From JBOFFC01 sp051648405 (GTDB lineage Bacteria > Planctomycetota > Planctomycetia > Pirellulales > Lacipirellulaceae): a DNA stretch of 20,908 nt. Positions 1 to 6,701 of the stretch are shown piece after piece (within the stretch, counting starts at the first letter, position 1; each line of letters starts with the position of its first letter). Below the pieces are notes generated by a model. The model saw only the letters and a list, made by a program, of their open reading frames with translations. It was not told the origin of the DNA and made no database searches. The position numbers and the translations under genes were made by a program. The stretch covers positions 1 through 20,908 of the forward strand of contig JBOFFC010000088.1 of NCBI GenBank assembly GCA_051648405.1, written 5' to 3'.

Positions 1-863
1 GCATCCGGGCGCTCGGCCGATTCGTCGGCCGGGCGTTCGATCGGTTCGGGCGTAACCCTCAATGCGACCTCGTTCTTCGGACGTCGGCGCGGACGAACGT
101 CGAGGCCCAGCAGCCACACCAAGCATGTCCCCCAAAGCACGCCAAAGTAGTTCAGGAGGATGACGAGCTCACTTGGGCCTTGGGAATAAGGCGACCGCGG
201 CGGCAGCGTTAGCCCCGCTGCGATCCCAAGCCCCACCGTCGCGATCGTGAGCGGTAGCAGGAGTCGCCAACCATTCGTCAGCGTCACCATCGCGAGCGCC
301 AGCGCTGGGAATAGCGCTTCCATAAAGATGGCAAACAGAAAGTCCGTGCTCTTGATCACGTCCCAGTTGAACCACCGGACGATCGTGATGACGACGGCGA
401 GCGCGGTCGTCGCCGCGAACAGCGCGCCGATCGAGAACTGACGTCGTATCGCCGCGATGACTTGCGGGGCGCCGTTCCATGCCCTCACCCTTTCGATGGC
501 CCAGCGCGTGACAGAGCAAGCGAGCGCCGACGCCGCGATGGCGAGCGTCGAAAACGTGAGCATCGTGGAGTAGTACTCGCCAGCAAACGCCGCGTGGATC
601 GCGGCAAGCAGGCACGCCCCGCTCGCGACGAGCGTGACCCGACTCAGCAAGCCCTTGAGCGACGTCGCGAGCCACGACCCAAGCAGAGCCACTTGCCCGG
701 CGAAGAAACCCATCGCCAACATCCGCACGGGGGCGTCTCTGCCGGGTGCAGGCGACAGCCACACCACCAGATTGAGCGCCACGGTCGCGGCCAGCAGGGG
801 CCCCAGCAGGGGCCGCCGACGCAGCCGACGGCCGATCAGGCGCAGGTGAGGCTTCGGGAGCAT
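1..863 (-). CDS. Multi-pass membrane protein with planctomycete RQFS-type motif (3' end outside window)
   Basis: Seen: an open frame runs from an ATG at 863 to the left edge with no stop (287 residues visible). A basic N-terminus (about residues 8-18) is followed by hydrophobic segments near residues 20-38, 48-65, 77-93, 101-118, 145-163, 175-196, 199-219 and 236-254, then a charged tail rich in Arg, Glu and Pro. Residues 140-148 read RRQFSIGAL and lead directly into a membrane segment. Known: planctomycete membrane proteins often carry an (R)QFS-(L/I)-x-x-L(L/F) sequence at the start of a transmembrane helix; its function is unknown. Inferred: an integral inner-membrane protein of unknown role. 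The start is supported by a -10-like TAAAAT seven bases upstream, which would make the mRNA leaderless. Shorter frames on both strands here give Arg-rich translations and look like shadows. Confidence 0.75.
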   Translation of the reverse strand, partial: MLPKPHLRLIGRRLRRRPLLGPLLAATVALNLVVWLSPAPGRDAPVRMLAMGFFAGQVALLGSWLATSLKGLLSRVTLVASGACLLAAIHAAFAGEYYSTMLTFSTLAIAASALACSVTRWAIERVRAWNGAPQVIAAIRRQFSIGALFAATTALAVVITIVRWFNWDVIKSTDFLFAIFMEALFPALALAMVTLTNGWRLLLPLTIATVGLGIAAGLTLPPRSPYSQGPSELVILLNYFGVLWGTCLVWLLGLDVRPRRRPKNEVALRVTPEPIERPADESAERPD

Positions 864-869
864 TCGGTC

Positions 870-898
870 ATTTTACGCACACGGCGCCGCCCGGTCCG
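870..898 (-). promoter_or_regulatory. Candidate promoter giving a leaderless mRNA
   Basis: On the minus strand, TAAAAT at 875-870 matches the sigma-70 -10 consensus at five of six bases. CGGACC at 898-893, with a 17-base spacer, matches the -35 consensus weakly. Transcription would begin at or next to the ATG at 863, leaving no room for a ribosome binding site. Confidence 0.35.
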
Positions 899-900
899 CG

Positions 901-929
901 TTGCGGACCCCCGGCCGGCAGGCGACAAT
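901..929 (+). promoter_or_regulatory. Candidate promoter for the AroE-like gene and bioD
   Basis: TTGCGG (901-906), a 17-base spacer and GACAAT (924-929) resemble a sigma-70 promoter; the -10 box matches four of six consensus bases. The predicted start near 936 would give a leader of about 85 bases before the GTG at 1021. Confidence 0.3.
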
Positions 930-1020
930 CGGGGCTCTCCACGGTACGACCGGCCCGACCGGATCCCGTCGAGCGATTGGCCCCGCTCACCCCCCTACCC
1001 CACCCTCCTCGACCGCGCTC

Positions 1021-1881
1021 GTGTCCGACTCCTCGACCCTCGTGAAGTGCTGCTCGATCGGCGAGGCGGTCAGCGGCGACCCGTCGCACTTCATGATCGA
1101 GCGCGTCTTCGACGAGCTGCGGCTCGACTGGCGGTTCCTCACGTTCCAGGTCGCCCCCGAGCGGCTCGCCGACGCCCTGCGCGGGGTCGATGCCCTGGGC
1201 TTCCGCGGCGTGCGGCTGCTGGGCGAGCTGCGGGGGTTGCACGGGCTCCCCGACGAACGGCTCAGCGAGCGGTCGCGACGCACGGGCCGCGTTTCGCACC
1301 TGGTCGGCCGGGGCCCGCTCGAGGGTGACGACTTCACCGGCGTTGCGCTCTGCGAAGCGGTCGGCGACCCGGCTGGCAAGCGGGTGCTGGTGCTCGGCGC
1401 CGGGGGGGCGGGCCCGAGCGTCGTCGATGCGCTCGTGGAGCGCCGCGCGGGGCTCGTTTGCGTCGCCGACCGCGACCCGGCGCTCGCCGAGTCGCTCGCC
1501 GCCGCCGGTCGGGCCCGCGCCGCGGCGATCGGCGGCGAGGCGCCGACTGAGGTCGCCACCGCCACCTGGGAAGCGACCTGGATCGAGCTCGCAGAGCATC
1601 CCGAGTGGATCGTCTCGACCGCCTGCTGGCCGAAGCGCGACAACCAGCGCGTCGCCGAGTCGATCGCCCCCGAAATCCAACCGTCGATGACCCTTATCGA
1701 CCTGGGGGTCGGTTCGACCCGGGCGCCGCTGCTTCGCGCCGCCGACCGACGCGGCGCACGCGGCCTTAGCGGGCTGAGCGTCCTAGTGAGCGAGACGGCG
1801 CTCGTCCTCGAGGCGTGGACCGGGCTGCGCATCGACCGCGGCCCGCTGCGCGACGCGGGGGAAGAGTTCCTCGGGGTCTGA
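1021..1881 (+). CDS. Shikimate dehydrogenase (AroE)-family protein, catalytic residues not conserved
   Basis: Seen: 286 residues from GTG 1021, close to usual AroE length. The frame stays open upstream to a TTG at 901, but that extension is Pro/Arg/Thr-rich and unlike the family. The N-terminal half keeps an AroE-like pattern (a G-D-P-S-H stretch near residues 19-23). A nucleotide-binding motif GAGGAG lies at 126-131, and the C-terminus has the family's DLGVGSTRAPLL and SETALVLEAWTG blocks (about 227-268). Known: AroE reduces 3-dehydroshikimate with NADPH using a Lys in an NVTxPxK motif and an Asp in an NTD-G motif. Here the first region reads GVRLLGEL and the second DDFTG (103-107), so both catalytic residues appear replaced. 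Inferred: a Rossmann oxidoreductase-like protein with another substrate or a non-catalytic role. It lies 52 bases upstream of bioD and probably shares its transcript. Confidence 0.75.
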   Translation: MSDSSTLVKCCSIGEAVSGDPSHFMIERVFDELRLDWRFLTFQVAPERLADALRGVDALGFRGVRLLGELRGLHGLPDERLSERSRRTGRVSHLVGRGPLEGDDFTGVALCEAVGDPAGKRVLVLGAGGAGPSVVDALVERRAGLVCVADRDPALAESLAAAGRARAAAIGGEAPTEVATATWEATWIELAEHPEWIVSTACWPKRDNQRVAESIAPEIQPSMTLIDLGVGSTRAPLLRAADRRGARGLSGLSVLVSETALVLEAWTGLRIDRGPLRDAGEEFLGV

Positions 1882-1933
1882 CCTAACTCGCCCGGAGCCT
1901 CACTCGCCGCGGGCCTCACTCACCGGGACACCG

Positions 1934-2683
1934 ATGCGCGGTCTGTTCATCACCGGCACGGGGACCGAGGTCGGCAAGACGCACGTCGCGGCCCTGATCG
2001 CGCGGCAGCTCGTCGCGGCGGGCGTGCGGGTTGGAGTCTACAAGCCGGTGGCGAGCGGCTGCCGACGAATCGAGAGCGCACTGGTCTCTGAGGACGCGCT
2101 CGCGCTGTGGGAAGCGGCCGGCCGGCCGCTGTCGCTCGACGCCGTCTGCCCGCAGCGGTTCGCTGCCCCGCTTGCGCCGCACCTGGCGGCCCGCGAGGAG
2201 GGGAAGCGCGTCGATTCGGCGCTGCTGCGCTCTGGCGCCAACGCCTGGCGCGACGCGTGCGACGTCCTCCTGGTCGAGGGCGCCGGGGGGCTGATGTCCC
2301 CCCTCTGCGACAACGACTACAACGCCGACCTGGCGATTGACCTCGGGTTTCCCGTAGTAGTCGTCGCGGCGAACCGCCTGGGGGTCATCAACGACTCGCT
2401 GCAGACCGTGATCACGGCGGGCGTGATCGACTCGCTGCGCCCGGGGCGCGCGCTCCGCGTCGCGGGGATCGTGCTCAACGACGTCACGGCCGCGGGCGAC
2501 CCGAGCCGCGCGACGAACGCCGCCGAGATCACCGAGCGAGTCGGCCCCCCACTGCTGGCCTGCGTGGCGTACGGCGGTGGGTTCGATCGACGCGTCGATT
2601 GGCTCGCGCTGTGTCAGCCGACGATTTTTCGATTAACCCAGCCGGTCACAGCGCCCGACGACGACGCTTCTGGCGCGAGTTAA
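1934..2683 (+). CDS. bioD: Dethiobiotin synthetase (ATP-dependent)
   Basis: It converts 7,8-diaminopelargonate, CO2 and ATP to dethiobiotin, the step before biotin synthase, in the cytoplasm. Seen: 249 residues from ATG 1934. The P-loop GTGTEVGKT occupies residues 8-16. K37 lies in a YKPVASG block that matches the family's substrate-binding Lys. VEGAGGLMSP (114-123) is the conserved glycine-rich loop, and GIVLND (178-183) precedes the nucleotide-base region. The length is slightly above the usual 220-240 because of a short acidic tail (about 236-249). No other biotin gene is present here, so bioD is detached from a bio operon. The last 38 bases overlap the 3' end of the convergent helicase gene. 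No Shine-Dalgarno sequence is obvious before the ATG. Confidence 0.93.
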   Translation: MRGLFITGTGTEVGKTHVAALIARQLVAAGVRVGVYKPVASGCRRIESALVSEDALALWEAAGRPLSLDAVCPQRFAAPLAPHLAAREEGKRVDSALLRSGANAWRDACDVLLVEGAGGLMSPLCDNDYNADLAIDLGFPVVVVAANRLGVINDSLQTVITAGVIDSLRPGRALRVAGIVLNDVTAAGDPSRATNAAEITERVGPPLLACVAYGGGFDRRVDWLALCQPTIFRLTQPVTAPDDDASGAS

Positions 2684-4157
2684 ACGGAGCGGGCTTCGGC
2701 GGCGCCGGCTCGGCGGGCGCCGGCGCTTCGACGGCTGCCTCCTCGACCTCGTCCGCAGGCTCCTCCTGCGAACCCATGCCGTAGAACTTTGGCTTCGCGG
2801 GGGCGGGTCGCGAGGCGGACTCGGCCGATACGGACTCGAACCCTTCGATCTGGTCACGCTTCAGCAGCTTATTGATCAGGACCTCGATCCTAGTCAGCTC
2901 CTCTCCCTCTTCCTTCGTGACGAAGGTGAAGGCGACCCCTTCACGCCCCATGCGGCCGGTGCGGCCGACGCGGTGCACGTAGTCGTCGGACGACTGCGGG
3001 ATGTCGTAGTTGACGATGTGCGAGATCCCGGTGACGTCGATCCCGCGCCCGACGACGTCCGTCGCCACAAGCACACGCACCTCGCCCGCGCGGAACTCCT
3101 TCATCACGCGGTCGCGCGATGTCTGCGGCATATCGCCGTGGATGCAATCGACCCCGTCGTACTTCTTGCGCACCAGCTTTTGATGGACCTTGTCGGTCCC
3201 CCGCTTGGTGCGGCAGAAGACGATCGCCTGCTGCGGTTGCTCGCGCTCGAGCAGCTTCCACAGGAGGTCGAACTTGCGGTCGCCATCGACCGTGAAGTAG
3301 TGCTGCTCGATCGTGTCGACCGACTTGCTCTTGGGCGAGAAGTCGAGCATCACCGGCTTGTGCATGTAGCGCTCGGCGAGGCGCTTCACGCCGGGCGCGA
3401 CGGTCGCCGACAGCAGCAACGTTTGCCGCCGCGCGGGGCAGCGGCGGAGGATCTTCTCGATGTCCGGGCGGAAGCCGATGTCGAGCATCCGGTCGGCCTC
3501 GTCGAGCACGACCGTGCTGAGCGATCGCAGGTCGAGCGTCCCGCGGCTCAGGTGGTCGAGCACCCGGCCGGGCGTGCCGATCACCACGTCGACGCCGCGC
3601 TCGAGCTGGGTGATTTGCGACTTGATGGGCTTGCCGCCGTAGACGGCCGAGGTCCGCACCTTGCGGCCGTAGGCCAGCTTGTCGAACTCGCCGGCGACCT
3701 GCACGGCGAGCTCGCGCGTGGGGACCAGCACCAGCGCCTGCGGGGCGGGGCTCTCGACGAGCTTCTCGAGGATCGGGATCGCGAACGACGCCGTCTTGCC
3801 GGTGCCGGTGCGGGCCTGGCCCAGCACATCGACTCCCTCGAGCGCCTTGGGGATGACACCCCCTTGGACTGGCGAGGGGACCGAGTAACCCGCCTTCTCG
3901 AGGGCCGCCATCATCACGTCCGACAGCCCGAGCTCGGCGAAGCTCGCGTGGACGGCCGCGTCCGAGGCAGCGGGCTGCTTGTCGTCCTCGACGAAGCCCT
4001 GGCGGGGCTCGCCGTCGATCGTTGGCAGCTCGCCGGAAACGGGCTCGTCGTCGAAGACGGGCTCGGGGCGGCGGTGGGGGCGGCGGGGTCGGTCGCTCTT
4101 CGGTCGATTCACGGAGGGTGGCGGGGGGACAGGGGGTGGGGGCCCTCGGGCAGCCAC
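2646..4157 (-). CDS. DEAD-box ATP-dependent RNA helicase
   Basis: It unwinds RNA duplexes with ATP, typically in ribosome assembly, mRNA decay or cold adaptation. Seen, in 503 residues: a Pro/Arg-rich disordered N-tail (1-70), Q motif at 73-98 (F-x-x-L-G-L ... P-S-P-V-Q), motif I ARTGTGKT (115-122), Ia PTREL (146-150), Ib TPGR (195-198), DEAD (219-222), SAT (250-252), and in the second RecA lobe VFCRTKRG (313-320), ATDVVGRGIDV (365-375) and HRVGRTGR (395-402). A Pro/Ala/Glu-rich tail ends in a basic cluster (RQKRRRR), a likely RNA-binding extension. The GTG start at 4157 has AGAGGGG a few bases upstream; a GTG at 4112 is an alternative. The 3' end overlaps bioD by 38 bases. A strong hairpin lies just upstream of the start. 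The subgroup (RhlE, CshA or CsdA-like) cannot be fixed by eye. Confidence 0.93.
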   Translation of the reverse strand: MAARGPPPPVPPPPSVNRPKSDRPRRPHRRPEPVFDDEPVSGELPTIDGEPRQGFVEDDKQPAASDAAVHASFAELGLSDVMMAALEKAGYSVPSPVQGGVIPKALEGVDVLGQARTGTGKTASFAIPILEKLVESPAPQALVLVPTRELAVQVAGEFDKLAYGRKVRTSAVYGGKPIKSQITQLERGVDVVIGTPGRVLDHLSRGTLDLRSLSTVVLDEADRMLDIGFRPDIEKILRRCPARRQTLLLSATVAPGVKRLAERYMHKPVMLDFSPKSKSVDTIEQHYFTVDGDRKFDLLWKLLEREQPQQAIVFCRTKRGTDKVHQKLVRKKYDGVDCIHGDMPQTSRDRVMKEFRAGEVRVLVATDVVGRGIDVTGISHIVNYDIPQSSDDYVHRVGRTGRMGREGVAFTFVTKEEGEELTRIEVLINKLLKRDQIEGFESVSAESASRPAPAKPKFYGMGSQEEPADEVEEAAVEAPAPAEPAPPKPAPFNSRQKRRRRAL

Positions 4158-4167
4158 GACCCCTCTT

Positions 4168-4190
4168 GCGAGCGGGGGTACCCCGCTCGC
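4168..4190. repeat. Perfect inverted repeat in the helicase 5' leader
   Basis: Two 10-base arms, GCGAGCGGGG (4168-4177) and CCCCGCTCGC (4181-4190), are separated by three bases. A third copy of GCGAGCGGG follows at 4189-4197. On the minus strand the hairpin would end about ten bases before the GTG start of the helicase gene, next to its AGAGGGG ribosome-binding-like sequence. It could modulate translation or be a dispersed palindrome; the sequence alone does not decide. Confidence 0.6.
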
Positions 4191-4203
4191 GAGCGGGAGG
4201 CAA

Positions 4204-4577
4204 GTCGCTACTTCAGGTGCTTAATGCCAGCCATGCTAACGACTTGGGTCATCAGGGGCAATCTCGCGGCAGATTCGACCAGGGCGGCGCCGAGATCCAC
4301 CTGGCGGTCGATGCGTTAGGACAGGAGGCAGGGGAATGACGGGGAGATGAGGCGGATAACGCCGTGGCGCTGCCCTCCCCGAAGGCTCGCGGCGCTCGTC
4401 GGCGGCAACAGCACGAGATCGAAGCGCTCTGGAGGAAGCTCCTAAGCTGGATTCTCCCCGTCGCAGGGGGCTCGACCTAGATGGGCGCCATCCCTTAGTC
4501 CCCGATCATCCCCTCATCCCCTTCTCGGTCCGTTGGCCCAAGAAACGGTTTCGTCCTGCGGAGAGCGCGGCGGACGC
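4204..4577. other. Intergenic stretch without a convincing gene
   Basis: About 370 bases between the helicase start and the terminator of the histone H1-like gene hold no frame with a convincing start and length. On the minus strand two short adjacent frames look more protein-like than random: one ends at a TAA near 4317, and the next (about 35 codons, hydrophobic then basic, ending IKHLK-stop near 4211) has no clear start. They may be eroded remains of a gene. The stretches 4318-4345 and 4490-4530 are simple, C- or G-rich sequence. No promoter could be assigned with confidence. Confidence 0.4.
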
Positions 4578-4623
4578 GCAAACGAAAAGCCGGTCGGGGC
4601 CTTTGGAGGGCGCCGACCGGCTT
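4578..4623 (-). terminator. Intrinsic terminator of the histone H1-like gene
   Basis: On the minus strand an 11-base perfect stem, AAGCCGGTCGG (4623-4613) with CCGACCGGCTT (4597-4587), encloses a 15-base loop and is followed by TTTTCGTTT overlapping the stem end. This is the clearest rho-independent terminator in the window and lies about 80 bases past the stop of the 4705-5049 gene. Confidence 0.75.
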
Positions 4624-4704
4624 GGCGTCGGTTTCGTGCTCATCGACTCGGCCCCGGGGGGGTGATCGCTCACCCCCGCCGGTCCCGAGATCGACGCGTC
4701 AAAG

Positions 4705-5049
4705 TCACTTAGCGGCGGCCTTGGAGGCGCGCGGCTTGGCGGCGGCCTTCGGCGTGCTGGCCTTGGCCTTCGTCGACTTCTTGGCGACCGTGGCCTTCGC
4801 CTTCGGCGCAGCCTTGGCAGCCGGCTTGGCCTTCAGCGACTTGGTCGCGGTGGCCTTCGCCTTCGGGGCGGCCTTGGCGGCCGGCTTGGCGGCCGTGCTG
4901 GCCTTGGCCTTCGTCGACTTCTTGGCGACAGTCGCCTTAGCCTTCGGCGCAGCCTTGGTGGTGCTGGCCTTGGCCTTGGTGGACTTGGCCGCAGTCGGCT
5001 TCTTGGCGACCGGCTTTTTGGCGGTCGCGGGCTTCTTCGTCGCTGCCAT
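4705..5049 (-). CDS. Lysine/alanine-rich histone H1-like DNA-binding protein
   Basis: Seen: 114 residues made almost entirely of Lys, Ala, Thr, Pro and Ser. Repeated units are STKAKAST (23-30, 45-52, 92-99) and KAAPKAKAT (32-40, 59-67, 79-87), separated by KPAAK-type spacers. There is no globular core. Known: such repeats resemble the C-terminal tail of histone H1 and bacterial H1-like proteins (chlamydial Hc1/Hc2, AlgP), which bind and compact DNA non-specifically. Inferred: a nucleoid protein. The ATG at 5049 is chosen because AAGGAG lies eight bases upstream; the frame opens further upstream, but that part lacks the composition. The gene has its own promoter and terminator, so it is probably a monocistronic, well-expressed unit. 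Repeat number may vary between strains. Confidence 0.85.
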   Translation of the reverse strand: MAATKKPATAKKPVAKKPTAAKSTKAKASTTKAAPKAKATVAKKSTKAKASTAAKPAAKAAPKAKATATKSLKAKPAAKAAPKAKATVAKKSTKAKASTPKAAAKPRASKAAAK

Positions 5050-5057
5050 TCGTATGG

Positions 5058-5063
5058 CTCCTT
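5058..5063 (-). promoter_or_regulatory. Ribosome binding site of the histone H1-like gene
   Basis: The minus strand reads AAGGAG with eight bases to the ATG at 5049. This is the best Shine-Dalgarno sequence in the window and settles the start against the longer upstream frame. Confidence 0.75.
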
Positions 5064-5225
5064 CCCTGGCGGCGCCCGATTGGTTTGAAACGCCTCTCCC
5101 TTGGGCGCGACACAAAAAGGGAGTGGCGAGGTTGCTCCGAGTAGCAAAGCTTGTCCGGCTTGTCATCACGAATCGCGTGGTCGCTTCCGACCGTACCGCG
5201 AACGCAGACCCCCCGGGTTGCGCGG

Positions 5226-5255
5226 ATTTAATCAATTACCTGCGCGCCGAGTCAA
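5226..5255 (-). promoter_or_regulatory. Candidate sigma-70 promoter of the histone H1-like gene
   Basis: On the minus strand TTGACT (5255-5250) and TTAAAT (5231-5226) are separated by 18 bases, in the only A/T-rich patch of this spacer. Five of six and four of six consensus bases match. The predicted start near 5218 gives a leader of about 170 bases, long enough for regulation. It lies in the gap after the inositol-phosphate synthase stop. Confidence 0.5.
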
Positions 5256-5284
5256 GCCGAATCGCAGCGATTCTGGCGCCGCCG

Positions 5285-6490
5285 TCAACGCTCGCCACGC
5301 AGCCACTGCTCCAGCGCGCGGACCTGCTCGGCGAGCGCGTGCTCTGTCGAGCCTTGCGGCGTCTTGAAGAACACCCCCAGCGCGGCGACCACGCCCGACT
5401 CGCCGCGCCGGGCCGCGACTTCGACGAGCCGCGCGAGGTCGAGCACCAGCGGCGCTGCGAGCGCCGAGTCGCACCCCTGCCACGTGAACTGCAGCGACAT
5501 CGGAACGCCTAAAAAACCGCGGAAATGCACGTGGTCCCAGGCGGTTTTCCAGTCTCCCATGCTGGCGACGTGCTCGATCGACACCAGGCTCTGGGGGCGA
5601 TATCCGAGCATCGTTTCGAGCAGTCGCTCCTTGCTCTCGACCTTCGCGCGCTTGTGCTCGGGGTCCGCGAGCACGCTCCCGTCGCGGTTCCCGAGGATGT
5701 TGTGACTGACCCAACTGAGGACCTCGAGCCGCCGCGCCGCGAACATCGGCGCGAGCGCCGATTTGAGGAGCGTCTCGCCCGTTTTTCCGTCGCGCCCCGC
5801 GTGCGGGACACTCCGTGCGAGCGCCAGCTCCTCGAGCGCCGGGAGGTCGGCGCCCTGCGAGGGGGTGAAGTTCACCAGCGCAGCGCCGCACTCGATGGCG
5901 GCGATCGCGTACAGGCTCGACGCGCGCAGCGGGCAGTCGGTCGATCCGAGCGATCGTTCGACCGCGGCCCACGTCGGTGGGACGCGCGACGCGTCGGTGG
6001 GGGGCTCGGTCGAACTGACGATCACCACGACGAGCGATGCTAGCTGGTGATCGTTGACGAACGCCGCGAGGTCGGCGTGGATCGCGTCGATCGCCTCGCG
6101 GGCCGTGCCGTGGGGGACGACGTACCCCCCTTCGGCGAGCGCGTCGATCGCCCCGCCGCTGCGGAACACGACCCCCGGGCGGACCCGCGCGTCGATCGCC
6201 GCCAGCTCGGCGGCGTAGCGCTCGGCCGATCCGGGGGGGAGTGCGCCGTGCTGCGTCTCGAGCTCGCGCGCCGACTCGGCGAGCGACCCGGCCCGGACTT
6301 CGTGGCCGCCGACCACGAAGTCGTCCCAAGGAGTCAGGCCCAGGCCCCCCCCGAGCGGCCCGAGCGACTCGGTCAGAAGGCCGGTTGCCGGCGCGTCGCC
6401 CCGCGCGAGGGCGGCGAGGCCGACAGTGACCGTCGTCGCCACCCCTCCGCGGGCCCCCACGAGCCACAGCCCAACGCGCTGCTTCGCCAT
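5285..6490 (-). CDS. ino1: Inositol-3-phosphate synthase family protein
   Basis: Known: the family converts glucose 6-phosphate to 1D-myo-inositol 3-phosphate using bound NAD, the entry step to inositol lipids and solutes. Seen, in 401 residues: an N-terminal Rossmann start GLWLVGARGGVATT (7-20); the block YAIAAIECGAALVNFTPS (194-211); the diagnostic catalytic stretch GRDGKTGETLLKS (232-244), with the Lys typical of the family; SHNILGNRDG (262-271); and FTWQGCDS followed by a helical C-terminus (335-380). The length fits compact prokaryotic enzymes. The ATG at 6490 directly precedes the Rossmann strand; the frame opens to 6805, but that part is Arg/Ala-rich and includes the heptamer array. 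The gene diverges from the aminotransferase gene. The role in this organism (inositol lipid, osmolyte or other cyclitol) is not shown by the context. Confidence 0.88.
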   Translation of the reverse strand: MAKQRVGLWLVGARGGVATTVTVGLAALARGDAPATGLLTESLGPLGGGLGLTPWDDFVVGGHEVRAGSLAESARELETQHGALPPGSAERYAAELAAIDARVRPGVVFRSGGAIDALAEGGYVVPHGTAREAIDAIHADLAAFVNDHQLASLVVVIVSSTEPPTDASRVPPTWAAVERSLGSTDCPLRASSLYAIAAIECGAALVNFTPSQGADLPALEELALARSVPHAGRDGKTGETLLKSALAPMFAARRLEVLSWVSHNILGNRDGSVLADPEHKRAKVESKERLLETMLGYRPQSLVSIEHVASMGDWKTAWDHVHFRGFLGVPMSLQFTWQGCDSALAAPLVLDLARLVEVAARRGESGVVAALGVFFKTPQGSTEHALAEQVRALEQWLRGER

Positions 6491-6535
6491 GCTGATCGCC
6501 GCTCCCCGGACGAAGGCCTCTGCCGGGCGGCGCCC

Positions 6536-6565
6536 TTGGGCAGCGCTCCCCGCGACAACTACAGT
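6536..6565 (+). promoter_or_regulatory. Candidate promoter for the aminotransferase gene
   Basis: TTGGGC (6536-6541), 18 bases, then TACAGT (6560-6565) resemble a sigma-70 promoter, with four of six -10 bases matching. The leader would be about 130 bases and includes the heptamer array at 6652-6700. Confidence 0.35.
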
Positions 6566-6651
6566 GAGGGATTCTCGGGCCCCCGGCGCGTGAACGTCAG
6601 GGGGCGCTCGCCGGTCCCAGCAGCGGCTCGAAGCCCGTCGCCCCCCGCGCA

Positions 6652-6700
6652 TCTCGCCTCTCGCCTCTCGCCACTTACCTCTCGCCTCTCGCCTCTCCCC
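6652..6700 (+). repeat. Heptamer array (TCTCGCC), seven units, abutting the aminotransferase start codon
   Basis: Seven consecutive 7-base units occupy 6652-6700: five are TCTCGCC, one is ACTTACC (fourth) and one TCTCCCC (last). Only one base separates the array from the ATG at 6702. The array is almost free of purines, so it offers no Shine-Dalgarno sequence. It belongs with three other period-7 arrays near the right end of the window. Confidence 0.85.
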
Positions 6701-6701
6701 C

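Noticed and set aside
462..1328. Plus-strand Arg-rich frame
   Set aside because: It crosses the membrane-protein gene and the AroE-like gene in the wrong frames, and shows the residue bias of a shadow frame.
2973..4319. Plus-strand 448-codon frame
   Set aside because: It lies opposite the helicase, which has all DEAD-box motifs. The translation is rich in His, Asp and Val without domain features.
5050..5235. Longer start for the H1-like protein
   Set aside because: The extra residues lack the Lys/Ala composition, and a strong Shine-Dalgarno sequence points to the ATG at 5049.
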